Shown here in pieces: positions 1-8,900 of a DNA stretch of 16,620 nucleotides. Below the pieces are notes generated by a model. That model was not told where the DNA came from and searched no databases. It was given only the letters and a program-made list of their open reading frames with translations. How positions within the stretch are numbered: position 1 is the stretch's first letter; each line of letters opens with the position of its first letter. A program made the position numbers and the translations under genes. This DNA comes from an uncultured Lachnospiraceae bacterium (GTDB lineage: Bacteria > Bacillota > Clostridia > Lachnospirales > Lachnospiraceae): the NCBI GenBank assembly GCA_934351765.1, contig CAKRJM010000027.1, positions 1 to 16,620 of the forward strand. The letters run 5' to 3'.

Positions 1-78
1 GCCCGCCCCTATACCGCCACTCTGGGGATCGTTGCCGGATTCGCTGTGATGATGCTGTTAGATGTTATGCTGGGGTAG
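1..78 (+). CDS. ZIP-family metal transporter, C-terminal end (partial)
   Basis: The frame is open from base 1 and ends at TAG (76-78), giving 25 residues that finish GFAVMMLLDVMLG. That ending closely resembles the last transmembrane helix of ZIP (ZupT-like) divalent-metal permeases, which commonly end in a GF-hydrophobic-LDVxLG pattern. ZIP proteins import zinc, iron or manganese across the cytoplasmic membrane. Only this last helix is visible, so substrate, metal-binding histidines and length cannot be judged. It converges on the permease gene to its right. The call rests on the tail motif alone. Confidence 0.6.
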   Translation, partial: ARPYTATLGIVAGFAVMMLLDVMLG

Positions 79-94
79 ACATTTATTTGCAAAG

Positions 95-124
95 CACCGA
101 AATCCTATCCTGTTTCTTTCGGTG
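95..124. terminator. Weak hairpin between convergent genes
   Basis: CACCGAAA (95-102) and TTTCGGTG (117-124) form a perfect 8-bp stem with a 14-base loop. It sits between the end of the ZIP gene and the end of the permease gene. Neither side has a strong T run: on the minus strand the stem is followed by CTTTGC, and on the plus strand by AATCCTATG. It could act as a weak or factor-aided terminator for one or both genes. Confidence 0.35.
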
Positions 125-163
125 AATCCTATGTTTCATAAAATCTCGATGCTCCATGTTTTC

Positions 164-874
164 CTACAGATTTTTCACGATCAGTGACAGTCCCGATACG
201 ATCAGCAGAACCGCCATGACGGTCTTTGCATGCTTCTCATTGAGCTTCCTGCTGCTGATGATACCCAAAGCCAACCCTGCGAACGCAAAGGGCAGGAGCC
301 ATAATACCTGCTTCACCGTTGTAAACGTGATCAGTCCCAGGCATAAATACAGGATCACCCGGAAGGTATTTTCCATCAGAAACACCGCACAGATATTGGC
401 CTTAAATGCCTCGCTGTCATCGGTTACGCGATTGATATACGCCGCCAGAAGCGCTCCGACACCAAACAGTCCGCAGAGCAGTCCGGCCGCCATACCGATG
501 ATACCCATAACGATTTTAGAGGAACGCATGGTTCCCTTTTTCCGCCACAGATTCTCCAGCCCCATGAACACCACGACCACTCCGAACAGAAGCTTCAGAA
601 CATGAGCATCCAGATTTTTTAAAAGAAACGCCCCCGGAATACTTCCCGCCAGCACCAGCACCGACAGCGTCAGACAAACTCTCCGGTCCAGCTTCTTCCG
701 GTTTTTCCAGGTCATGATCCCGTTCATGGGATAACAAAGCAGAAGATCCACCGGCGAAATATCGGCATTATCCGTTCCAAAGCTCAGGATCGTTGTCAGC
801 ACCAGCGTATTGGCAAAGCCGCACAGCCCCTTGATAAAATAAGCCGCCAGCACAGCCAGAATCCATAACCACAT
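164..874 (-). CDS. TauE/SafE-family sulfite/anion exporter permease
   Basis: This 236-residue, very hydrophobic protein has about seven to eight predicted membrane helices. It shows the internal duplication typical of TauE/SafE permeases: an N-terminal helix with KGLCGF (about residues 15-20) and a second-half counterpart GLLCGLFGVGALLAAYINR. Family members move sulfur-containing anions or other organic acids across the cytoplasmic membrane, and the substrate here is unknown. The start at 874 is supported by AAGGGG six bases upstream on the minus strand. The stop is TAG at 164-166. Only 10 bases separate it from the flavodoxin gene upstream, so the two are probably cotranscribed. The length is slightly below the usual ~250. 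Confidence 0.85.
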   Translation of the reverse strand: MWLWILAVLAAYFIKGLCGFANTLVLTTILSFGTDNADISPVDLLLCYPMNGIMTWKNRKKLDRRVCLTLSVLVLAGSIPGAFLLKNLDAHVLKLLFGVVVVFMGLENLWRKKGTMRSSKIVMGIIGMAAGLLCGLFGVGALLAAYINRVTDDSEAFKANICAVFLMENTFRVILYLCLGLITFTTVKQVLWLLPFAFAGLALGIISSRKLNEKHAKTVMAVLLIVSGLSLIVKNL

Positions 875-884
875 AAGAATCCCC

Positions 885-1418
885 TTATTTCATACTCCTA
901 TTTACTCCATTCTGCCGAAGCCACTGTTCCAGCTCCGGCCCGGCCTGCTCTGCCCGGCTTCCCAGAATGGATTTTCCGGGACGGACCTCAGCGGCTGGAC
1001 ACAGCTTTTTTATGAGACTCTCACTTTCTCCCATTCCGCTTCCTTCATTGGTACAAAACGGCAGAATCGTTTTCCCGCTGAAATCAAATGCTTCCAGAAA
1101 TGATGCCACTGCCATCGGTATCGTCCCACAATAATTGGGATATCCCAGAATGATCGTATCATACGCTTCCAGATCGATCGGCAGTTCTTTCAGCTCCGGC
1201 CTCTTCCCGGCGGTCATATCGAGGGCCGCCTGAGCTGTACATTTCTTATAATTATCCGAATAAGGGGTCTTCATCTCAATCCTGAACAGATCTGCCCCCG
1301 TCATCTGTTCCAGATGCTTCGCACAGATTTCCGTATTTCCTACCTCCGTCCACCGGATCGAACCGCCAAAATAATTCTCTCCCGCTCTGGAAAAATAAGC
1401 AATCAGTGTTTTCATCAT
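885..1418 (-). CDS. Flavodoxin-family protein (Flavodoxin_4-like)
   Basis: The protein has 177 residues. It begins KTLIAYFSRAG, the first beta strand and FMN phosphate-binding loop of flavodoxins, and the loop continues to VGNTE (residues 26-30). GYPNYCGTIP (92-101) matches the conserved strand and turn that packs on the flavin ring (family GxPxWxGxxP), and the C-terminal part has LPFCTNEGSGMG. Flavodoxins are cytosolic FMN electron carriers, and this longer type is often annotated as a flavodoxin or NAD(P)H-dependent oxidoreductase. Two ATG codons are adjacent (1418 and 1415). The upstream Shine-Dalgarno site (GAGGCGGGA) is poor, so either may be used. The TauE/SafE gene follows directly. 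Confidence 0.87.
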   Translation of the reverse strand: MMKTLIAYFSRAGENYFGGSIRWTEVGNTEICAKHLEQMTGADLFRIEMKTPYSDNYKKCTAQAALDMTAGKRPELKELPIDLEAYDTIILGYPNYCGTIPMAVASFLEAFDFSGKTILPFCTNEGSGMGESESLIKKLCPAAEVRPGKSILGSRAEQAGPELEQWLRQNGVNRSMK

Positions 1419-1467
1419 TCCCGCCTCGCTCTCTTATCTCACATCTTACAGCATAATAGTTGTCCCT

Positions 1468-1671
1468 TTACTTCTGATTATACTCCTCCATCAGATCTCC
1501 TGCCTGTTTCATCAGCACGCAGGTCTCTGTATGGGGACAGGCTCCGTAATCGCAGTCTGCTTCGGCAAGACACAGCCTTCCATCCTGCACCTCGAACTCG
1601 CAGAACACCGAGCGGGTCTCATTCAGTGTTTTGCAGAACCCGTTAAATACGGCTTCTTCGATCTCTTCCAT
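1468..1671 (-). CDS. Small cysteine-rich protein, function unknown
   Basis: This is a 67-residue protein that I do not recognise. It has six cysteines (13, 24, 34, 40, 45, 51), four of them in residues 34-51 in a CxxxxxCxxxxCxxxxxC pattern that includes DYGACPHTETC. The spacing could suit a small zinc or iron-sulfur site, but the cysteines could also simply be redox-active. There is no signal peptide, so it is probably cytosolic. The start is well supported by AAAAGGAG (1680-1687), eight bases upstream. It lies 88 bases after aroD on the same strand and 49 bases before the flavodoxin gene, with no terminator recognised on either side. It may be the tail of the aro operon or the head of the flavodoxin unit. 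Confidence 0.72.
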   Translation of the reverse strand: MEEIEEAVFNGFCKTLNETRSVFCEFEVQDGRLCLAEADCDYGACPHTETCVLMKQAGDLMEEYNQK

Positions 1672-1759
1672 GTTTTATTCTCCTTTTTGCACATCATCCC
1701 CGGCAGATCTGCGGAACAATCCATTTTCTGATTTCCGTCCGTTCCGTTTATCCTGCTGA

Positions 1760-2551
1760 TTATAAGATTTCCAGGATCTCCGACAGCGTTCCGGCGGGAA
1801 GCTGGCCCGGTGCGGAAGCACGCCCGGCGCTTCCGAAGGTCATGCAGGAGCCGGTCAGGCGGCCGCTTACACGGCTGATCACTCCCAAAGCTCCCATGGA
1901 CATGGTAATGACCGGACAGGATACGGTGTCCGCCGCTTCCCTGGTTGCCGCAAGCAGCGCCAGTACATCCTTCTCCGATTTCGGCATGACTGCCAGCTTG
2001 GCGATCCCTGCTCCCAGCCGCTCCATGGTACGAAGCCGAAGCAGCAGTTCTTCCGGCTCCGGCGTTTTCCGGAAATCATGACTGGAGAGGATCACCGGCA
2101 CGCCATGCATACGGGCTGTTTCCAGAAAGCCCGGAAGCGGCCCTTCCTCCGGTCCCGGTGCCGACGCTCCTTTCAGAAAGCGTTCCTTACAGCCGGTAAA
2201 CAATTCGAAATCCACAAGGTCACAGAGTCCCGTGGAAACAGCATGCTCACAGATCTCCAGATAGTCCTTCTCTGAAAGCTCCCTTGCGCCGCCTTCATGG
2301 TGCGTGCGGAACGTAAATAAGAGAACCGACTCCGGTAAAAGCTCCCGAAGGCTTCTTAACACCGCCTCTGTTTTTCCGTGATCCGTAATTTCCCTGTAAT
2401 GATCAGAACGCCACTCTACCACCTGATGGGGCAGAGTTTTGACCAGTGCTGTCTCCGAAACGATCTCTTCTTCTGTTTTTCCCGTGATGGGAATACAGAT
2501 CTTCGGTATTCCCTCTCCGAAAGAAACGTTCTTCACCTTTAACGGCTTCAT
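1760..2551 (-). CDS. aroD: Type I 3-dehydroquinate dehydratase
   Basis: The 263-residue protein catalyses 3-dehydroquinate to 3-dehydroshikimate in the cytosol (third shikimate step) through a Schiff-base lysine. Residues equivalent to the Salmonella enzyme are visible: E46/R48/D50 (EWRSD), R82, E86, the catalytic His158 in SSHDF and the Schiff-base Lys185 in IAKLAV. The last two sit 15 positions later than the usual H143/K170, because about 15 extra residues (127-141, rich in Gly, Pro and Glu) interrupt the barrel. The C-terminal substrate loop MSMGALGVISR and SAPGQ are present. The start has a strong GGAGG seven bases upstream. Its ATG overlaps the aroE stop (ATGA), which suggests translational coupling. 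Confidence 0.96.
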   Translation of the reverse strand: MKPLKVKNVSFGEGIPKICIPITGKTEEEIVSETALVKTLPHQVVEWRSDHYREITDHGKTEAVLRSLRELLPESVLLFTFRTHHEGGARELSEKDYLEICEHAVSTGLCDLVDFELFTGCKERFLKGASAPGPEEGPLPGFLETARMHGVPVILSSHDFRKTPEPEELLLRLRTMERLGAGIAKLAVMPKSEKDVLALLAATREAADTVSCPVITMSMGALGVISRVSGRLTGSCMTFGSAGRASAPGQLPAGTLSEILEIL

Positions 2552-3330
2552 TTCTGTTCCTCCGCTCCGTACATCTGATCAGCGATTTCTTTCGTGATCA
2601 CCGGGATCACTGCATCATCCAGCGTCGTTTCCAGGAAAAGCTCGCAGGCATATTTTGCCTGGGCAACCAGCATGGTAAGACCGGTCACACCCTTCATGCC
2701 CAGGCTCTTCGCCTGAGCCGTCAGCTTCGTTTCTCCCGGATTATAGATCACATCCAGAACTGCCTCACAGGCTTTAAACGGTGTCAGATCCAGGGGCGAT
2801 GCATCCATGTTGGGAAACATGCCGACCGGTGTGGTATTGACGATCACGGATGCGTCCGAATGCTCCGCCATACAGGCTTCATAGGTCACAGCACCGTTCT
2901 TTCCCGTCCTGCTCACCGAAATCACCGGATCTGCTCCCAGCTTTTTCAGAACAGCAAGAACCGCATTGGACGCACCGCCGGTTCCGAGCACCAGTGCCTT
3001 CTTTCCGAAAACCTCCACACCGCTCTCCCGAACCATGTAGGCAAACCCGGAAAAATCTGTATTATGGCCGATGAGACGACCCTCTTTATTCACAATCGTA
3101 TTGACCGCACCGATCGCTGCCGCATTATCATCCAGCTCATCGAGATACGGGATTACCTCTTTTTTATAAGGGATCGTCACATTGATTGCCTTAAAGGCAC
3201 GCTGTTCCATAAAAACCGGAAATTCTTCCCGGCTCAGCGGACAAAGGTCATACGTATAATCCGCCAGTTTTTCATGGATCAGTTTGGAATAGCTATGCCC
3301 AAGCTTCTCCCCGATCAGTCCGTATTCCAT
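2548..3330 (-). CDS. aroE: Shikimate dehydrogenase (NADP+)
   Basis: The 260-residue protein reduces 3-dehydroshikimate to shikimate. The N-terminal substrate domain has GHSYSKLIHE (11-20), NVTIPYKK (50-57, catalytic Lys56), GAVNTIV (74-80) and NTDFSGF (catalytic Asp92). The NADP-binding Rossmann loop is VLGTGGAS (114-121), followed by SRTGK (140-144), where an arginine after the second strand is typical of NADP preference. GLTMLVAQA near residue 220 is the conserved substrate-contact helix. The gene overlaps the shikimate kinase end by 16 bases and the aroD start by 4. A usable AAAGGA lies six bases before the ATG. Length is slightly short but complete. Confidence 0.96.
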   Translation of the reverse strand: MEYGLIGEKLGHSYSKLIHEKLADYTYDLCPLSREEFPVFMEQRAFKAINVTIPYKKEVIPYLDELDDNAAAIGAVNTIVNKEGRLIGHNTDFSGFAYMVRESGVEVFGKKALVLGTGGASNAVLAVLKKLGADPVISVSRTGKNGAVTYEACMAEHSDASVIVNTTPVGMFPNMDASPLDLTPFKACEAVLDVIYNPGETKLTAQAKSLGMKGVTGLTMLVAQAKYACELFLETTLDDAVIPVITKEIADQMYGAEEQK

Positions 3331-3851
3331 AAGTTATCCTTTCCGCAGACCCATTCTGCCTTTTGTGCAATCTCCTCGGCGATCTCCCGGGGAGTTCTTC
3401 CGTCCGTTGCCACTGAAAAGCTTGCCGCCGACTCATAGGCCGGACGACGCTTCTCCATCAGCTCGCTGATCCCTTCAACGCTCATGCGGCCCTTTAATAC
3501 CGGCCGGTCCTGTCCGTTTTTCACCCGGCCGTAAACCGTTTCCGGTTCTGCCGTCAGAAGCACGATCACGCCGTTTTTCTTTAAGGCCTCCACGTTTTCC
3601 GGGCGAAGCACCGCTCCGCCTCCGCAGGATAAGATCCTTCCATCCTGGTTTCCCAGCGTTTTTACCGCTGCCGTTTCCAGATCACGGAATGCCTTCTCTC
3701 CGTCCGTCTCAAAAATCTCCGGAATCCGCCGGCCTTCCCGTTCCTCGATCCAACGGTCAATGTCAATTTCCTCCGCGCCGAGATGCTTACTTAAAGCGTG
3801 GGAAACGGTTGTTTTTCCCACGCCCATAAATCCGATCAATGCAATATTCAT
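3315..3851 (-). CDS. aroK: Shikimate kinase
   Basis: The 178-residue P-loop kinase phosphorylates shikimate at O3 using ATP. Visible motifs are GFMGVGKTT (7-15, Walker A), DIDRWIE with shikimate-binding Asp32, FRDLE with Arg56 and Glu59, SCGGGAV (75-81, the GGG substrate loop), RPVLKG (116-121, lid) and the RRPAYE adenine-side helix. The symbol aroK is used by function; sequence alone does not separate aroK from aroL in Firmicutes. Its ATG overlaps the stop of the 273-residue gene upstream (ATGA). Its own end runs 16 bases into aroE. It is thus the hinge between the unknown three-gene module and the aro genes. Confidence 0.95.
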   Translation of the reverse strand: MNIALIGFMGVGKTTVSHALSKHLGAEEIDIDRWIEEREGRRIPEIFETDGEKAFRDLETAAVKTLGNQDGRILSCGGGAVLRPENVEALKKNGVIVLLTAEPETVYGRVKNGQDRPVLKGRMSVEGISELMEKRRPAYESAASFSVATDGRTPREIAEEIAQKAEWVCGKDNLWNTD

Positions 3852-4669
3852 ACTCTTGTCATCTCCCTGTATTCCTGCTTCCAGGTTTTCAGAAGTCTCT
3901 GTATCCCGGCTTTTCTCCGGATCGAATCCGTCTCCCAGAGAGCTCCGACCTCCTTTGCATTCCCGGAATAGCGCAGATGGGTGCAGAATGTTTCATATTC
4001 TTCCTTCCACTTCATCTGCTGCTCTGCAGACACCGCTGTTTTCATGGCCGACGGCAGCTCCAGCTCCGGCTCCATCTGGCATAGCAGAAAGATTTCCTTT
4101 AACAGACTCTCCTGCTCCAGATTCTCGTAGGCCTGCTCCAGGCACGACAGAGCCCGCGGACCGTCAAACAGACCGATACAGGCCATTCCCTTATTATGAT
4201 ACAGTGCTCCCATAAACTCTCTGGTCATGCCGCCGTCCGGCTCTCCTGTCTCAATCTGATCATACGCACGGATTGCCGCCTCATATTTCCGCGTTCCAAG
4301 AAGATAGTCTGCTTTCTTTTTTGCCCGCTCCGACGGTCTTGCTTTCTTTAACCATTCCAGCTGTGCCCGGAAGGCTGCCAGCTCTGTTTCATTATAATAA
4401 TGAACGTCCTGAAGGATCATATAAAGCACCTGGGACAGATCTGCCTCCTCGGCGATCCATCGCCGGATCTTTGCTTCCAGACCGGAAAGGCCGAGTCCCG
4501 TTCCGATAAACTCCAGAAGCTCCTCATCTACAAAATCCGGTTCCAGCAGAAACACATAATGATAAATGTAATAACACAGCTCCTCCGCCGAGTAAAGGGA
4601 GATTCCAAGCTCCGGCACCGGATAAGGCTTCTTCGCTTTCCCGTCCCTGCATAATAATAATCCGCTCAT
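3848..4669 (-). CDS. Helical TPR-like protein of unknown function
   Basis: This 273-residue protein is one I cannot assign to a named family. It is almost wholly alpha-helical by composition. Residues 115-190 look like one or two tetratricopeptide-type hairpins: a KADYLLGTRKYEAAIRAYDQI helix pair, then ALYHNKGMACIGLFDGPRALSCLEQAY, which carries TPR-like small/aromatic spacing. The N-terminal 90 residues are rich in Tyr, Leu and Glu (YYIYHYVF), and the C-terminus is basic. There is no signal peptide or membrane helix. AAGGGG lies five to six bases before the ATG. The gene starts 15 bases after the Hsp70-like gene and ends by overlapping aroK by 4 bases. It is probably a partner or adaptor for the two larger proteins upstream. 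Confidence 0.8.
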   Translation of the reverse strand: MSGLLLCRDGKAKKPYPVPELGISLYSAEELCYYIYHYVFLLEPDFVDEELLEFIGTGLGLSGLEAKIRRWIAEEADLSQVLYMILQDVHYYNETELAAFRAQLEWLKKARPSERAKKKADYLLGTRKYEAAIRAYDQIETGEPDGGMTREFMGALYHNKGMACIGLFDGPRALSCLEQAYENLEQESLLKEIFLLCQMEPELELPSAMKTAVSAEQQMKWKEEYETFCTHLRYSGNAKEVGALWETDSIRRKAGIQRLLKTWKQEYREMTRV

Positions 4670-4684
4670 AACTGCCCCTTTTAT

Positions 4685-5941
4685 TTATATCTGAAAATCC
4701 TGCCGGATCATTTTTCCCGTCTCCGGAAAAAAGTCTCCGAATCCGCGGTCAATGACCCGGATACTGATCTTTGATTCACTGGAAAACGCGGCGATCACTT
4801 CCACCCTTGTTGTCTTGTTCGGTCTCGCCGGAAACTCATCCAGCTGGATCTGAAGCCGTCCGCTCCGTCCCGTTTTCGCCGGTGTCACCGTAAACTCCAG
4901 CACGTTTGTATCATCCAGAATAAACGAAGCCGATGCCTTCGCCTCATACCAGTCACTTCCGGCCGGTGCCAGAACCAGCTCCCGTTCTCTGCCCTCATGG
5001 TACACCTGCATGCTTACCGTAGATGCAAGCCTTCCCTCGCACAGGCAGATATACGGATACGGATTCTCCGCCAGCGTCCGGTCGTATGCCATCCGTGCCG
5101 CCCCTTTTGCAAACAGGCCCGTTCCTGCAAACACTCGCCGCTTATTGCAGACAAACCGGAGAAATCCCGGCGCCCAGTCGGTACTTTCAAAGCCCTTTCC
5201 GGTTAAAAACACGGAAGTCATGACCTTCCGCTGCAGCAGACGTTCCGCACAGGAGGATAAGATCGTGTCTCCCAGCTTCTTCCCGGCGCTCGTCTCCAGG
5301 ATCTCCAGGCTGAAGCCCTCCTCCAGCTCCTCATGCTGCACCTCGACCACCTGAGGCTTCCGGCCTCTGGTCACGCCGAATTCATAATAATGAAGCCCGT
5401 TTTCCGACAGGTCGAACAGACAGGACTGGTTGATCCACAGCTCTTTTTTCTGGCTCAGTACATAAAACAGATATGCCTCCGCATGATTGGCCATATGAAC
5501 CTGTTCCCTTGGGATCTGAAGCTCATCCGTCACCGTCATGGCCATTTCCATAAGCGCACTGTCTTTTTTCTGGAAGGAAAAGACCACCGTCCCGATCTCC
5601 TCCTTCGGCTTTCTGGCAAGAGGAAGCTCCAGAATCTGGCGGATAAAGATCTTCATAAGATCCTCCGCTGTATACCGGATGCCCTCAATGGTCGCTGTTC
5701 CGCCTTTTTTCGCCAGCTTCACCAGCTTGTCCACCATAGTACCCTTTCCGTAAAGGGCGCAGCGGTATGCCTCCTCGCCGATGAACCAGGAATCCGCTCC
5801 TTTTTCTTTACAGACCACCGTCGGTACCATGGAAGAAGCTTCCTCCTCCGTCAGGCCGATACTCTCCGCCTCCATGGTACGCGGATCATAACAGGCGACC
5901 TGTGTATAATCATCACAAATATCGATTCCTACTCGCAGCAT
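4685..5941 (-). CDS. Hsp70-like (actin-fold) protein, DUF5716-type
   Basis: This 418-residue protein resembles the Lachnospiraceae DUF5716 family as I remember it. Its order of segments follows Hsp70. VGIDICDDYTQVA (4-16) sits where the phosphate-1 loop lies. TVVFSFQ (118-124) with HMANHAEAYLFYV (149-161) matches the Hsp70 'VPA...NEPTAAAL' strand and helix. CLFDLSENG (174-182) is a phosphate-2 position without the GGGT signature. VFLTGKGF (244-251) with AKGAARMAY (278-286) matches 'LVGGS...A.GAA'. Residues 295-405 are beta-rich and end FPARPNKTTRVEV...KISIRVIDRGFGD, much like the end of the Hsp70 substrate-binding beta domain. ATPase ability is uncertain. GAGGTGG lies four bases before the ATG. 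Confidence 0.85.
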   Translation of the reverse strand: MLRVGIDICDDYTQVACYDPRTMEAESIGLTEEEASSMVPTVVCKEKGADSWFIGEEAYRCALYGKGTMVDKLVKLAKKGGTATIEGIRYTAEDLMKIFIRQILELPLARKPKEEIGTVVFSFQKKDSALMEMAMTVTDELQIPREQVHMANHAEAYLFYVLSQKKELWINQSCLFDLSENGLHYYEFGVTRGRKPQVVEVQHEELEEGFSLEILETSAGKKLGDTILSSCAERLLQRKVMTSVFLTGKGFESTDWAPGFLRFVCNKRRVFAGTGLFAKGAARMAYDRTLAENPYPYICLCEGRLASTVSMQVYHEGRERELVLAPAGSDWYEAKASASFILDDTNVLEFTVTPAKTGRSGRLQIQLDEFPARPNKTTRVEVIAAFSSESKISIRVIDRGFGDFFPETGKMIRQDFQI

Positions 5942-5955
5942 TTATCCACCTCAAA

Positions 5956-8900
5956 CTACAAAGACTGAAACAGCTTTTCCGTCAGTTCATCACGGACCGC
6001 ATAAGTCATCATGCGTTCCTTTAATGAGTCATCTCCGCCGGCAAAGGCGCGAAGGATTTCGTCGAGCCGGCCGGCCCTTCCTTCCCTGGTCTGGCCGTCA
6101 TCCGGATAAGCGACGCTTCCTTTGTTCAGGAGTGCTCCGTCTCCGTCCCTGATCTCATACTCCATTGTTTCCCCGTAAAACAGTGATACCAGCTTCACAA
6201 AATACCCATCAAACATATGGGGGATCTGTTCCGGCGCAAGCTTCGTTCCGTCCGGCTCCAGCGTTTCATGAATCCAGATCTGATCCGACCGCTTTCCATG
6301 ATACTCAATCACACATTTCCCGCGGATTGCATCCGGAAGCCGGATTATCCCTTCCAGCTTCTGATAATAGGAAAACAGGATCCTCTTCTGATACAATTCC
6401 TCAATCATACTCCGGCAAAGGGCCTTCTGCTGATCCGTCAGGCTCTCTGCCTCACTGTAATACTTCGTCAGCGCCAGCAGGCAGATCTCCGGAAGTCCAT
6501 GCTTTCCCTCATCTTCTTCCGCCTGTACTTCCAGCCATGCCGCAGTCTCCGGCTCCGGCTCCCAGTCCTCGGCGCCCTCAAAGTATCTCCGGCTCTTCAC
6601 CGCCAGATATGCCCGTACCAGCGTTTCCTCGATGGACTTTCCCTCCATATAGATCCGGAATACCTGATCCAGATATGTCACGCTTCCGTCAAACAGCATC
6701 TGCGCCAGCAGACGCTCCGGAAGATCACCGCAGGGAACATGCCCTGCCCCGGCCTCCCGCAGGATACGGTACATGGACATGGAAAGCCCGTTGTAATGGC
6801 TGCATAAATATTCCAGGATCACATCATCGCTGCGTCCCGCGTCAAAACAGAACCACGCCATTTCCAGCAGCATGGAGTCCTTCTCAAACAGCCGCTTCAC
6901 GATCATCCGTGAAGTCAGCTTCAGGATCCGGCTGATCTTCAGATTCCGATAGCCGTATCGAAGCACCATCTTATAGGCATCTTCATAAAAATCCTTGGTG
7001 ATCAGCGCATCCATGACCTTGTTCCGGTCATCGGGGCGCAGTAATTTCTTATCGATCCCCAGAAGATATTCATCACAGGCATCGCTTTCCTCGATCCGAT
7101 AATAATAGGAAATGATCTCCGAAACCAGATATCTCCGGAACAGCTCCTCCAGCTCATCCTCCTGCGATACTTCTTTTAACAGGGCAATCTCCGACGCCGT
7201 ATAATTGCCCTTTTCCAGGATTTTCCGACACTGTCCCAGACGAAGCATCTCATGACCGGGGTACAGCTTTCTGGTTTTTTCCTCCAGCTCCGGCACTTCC
7301 ATCATGGGCTCTTCTTCATAACAGATACTTCCGTACCGGTTTCCGTGATCATCCTGGAAAAACACATGAGCATTTTCCAGATAAACCGGCACATACGCCC
7401 GTCCATTCCGCAGCGGTACCGCCGTCTCTCCCTGCATTTCCTCATATGCCACGATCACCTGGCACATGGCCGGATCCGCACAGCGGATCTCTCTGGCATA
7501 CAGAAGTCTCGGAAGCACCTTTGCAATCCGTTCATCCACCATTTCCGGCAGGATCATCCTGCTGTAAATCTTCGCCAGATCCCGGTTCATATGGCACCGG
7601 AACAGCTGGTCGACCGCAAATGCCTCAATCTGGTTTTCATATGCCCGGAAGATTTCCGTATCCTCCCGCATATAAGTCAGCACATTCAGATACAGCGCCG
7701 CCTGCGTCCGGTAATCCAGCGTATTGTTATAGGAAAAATACAACAGCAGGATCCGCGGCAGCGCACCCTCGTGATCGGCCGGAAGCGCATACAGATAATA
7801 TTCATACAGTCTCGTTAAATGAATATCCTCGTTCACGCCCTTCTCATACCAGTGAAAAGCCTCCTCATCCCGGCAGTCTCTGCGGATCAGCAGTGCACAC
7901 ACCGCCGTCAGCGCCTCTTCAGACGGGAAGATCTCATATAATTTTTTCAACAGCCGCAGACAGATCCCCGGCCCTTTTTTCATCTGGATCGCCAGCCGCG
8001 CCACTGCTTTGGCCGCTTCTTTATCCAGCTGTCCGTACCGCAGCCCGAACCAGAGACTCTGAAGCTCAAAATCCTCCAGTACCCGCAGAAGTCCCGGATT
8101 TCTTTTTATGATCCGGCAGGCCGCCAGATACAGATACGGACTCCGGCTCCCGCGCCGGAAATGACCTTTCAATCTGGAAAGTGCCAGACTGTCATTTTCC
8201 TGCAGCTCCGGATCGGTCTGCATAAGAATAAAGAAGGCCATATCCGGTGCGGTTCCATCCTCATAATAACGGCGCAGAAGCTTCACCATGGTCTGGCGCT
8301 GTACCGGCTCCTTACTCTCCTTCGCCTTCAGATACATATAATAACAGTAGGAAGCCGCATCCTTGTCCCGGTTATCCAGGATTTTTTCCTTTGCGTCCTC
8401 CAGATATTCTCTTGCCTGCTCCGCCTTATCCTGCAGAAGCGCTGTGTCCGCATGATACAGGCGGATCAGCTCCGGATACGGTGCTTCGCTGTATGCCCGC
8501 GCCAGCGCCGACTGCATAGAAACAAGCACAGGCTGTTCCTCATACTCGCCCGCCATCTGCTTTAAATAACAGGTGTAAAACTGGAGCATGTCCCGCTCAT
8601 AGGAGCTCCTGATTTCCCGCTCCGGATCTCCCGGAAGCTTCACATGGACCGGGATCCGCAGCTCTTCATAAAGCCCTCTGATCCGAAGCTCCCCGTAATT
8701 ATTCCCCGCATGGAGAAGCTCCAGCCGTACCGCATAACGGACCTCTGCTCCTTCTCCTGCAAAGTCACTGCCCGCGATCCTGTCCTGCTCCGGAACCAGC
8801 CACTCCGAATCGGAAGTTACTTCCGCCCAGGTATATCCCCGGCCGCTCGGTTTCACCAGTATCTGATCCGAAAAGGATTCTTCCGGAAGCAGATACTCCT

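Noticed and set aside
1712..1721. Palindrome GCAGATCTGC between aroD and the Cys-rich gene, considered as a terminator
   Set aside because: Too short as an RNA hairpin (no room for a loop with a stable stem) and not followed by a T run.
6165..6935. Pro/Ser-rich plus-strand frame opposite the giant gene
   Set aside because: Proline/serine/arginine-rich translation is typical of a shadow frame of a Glu/Leu-rich gene; no start signal.
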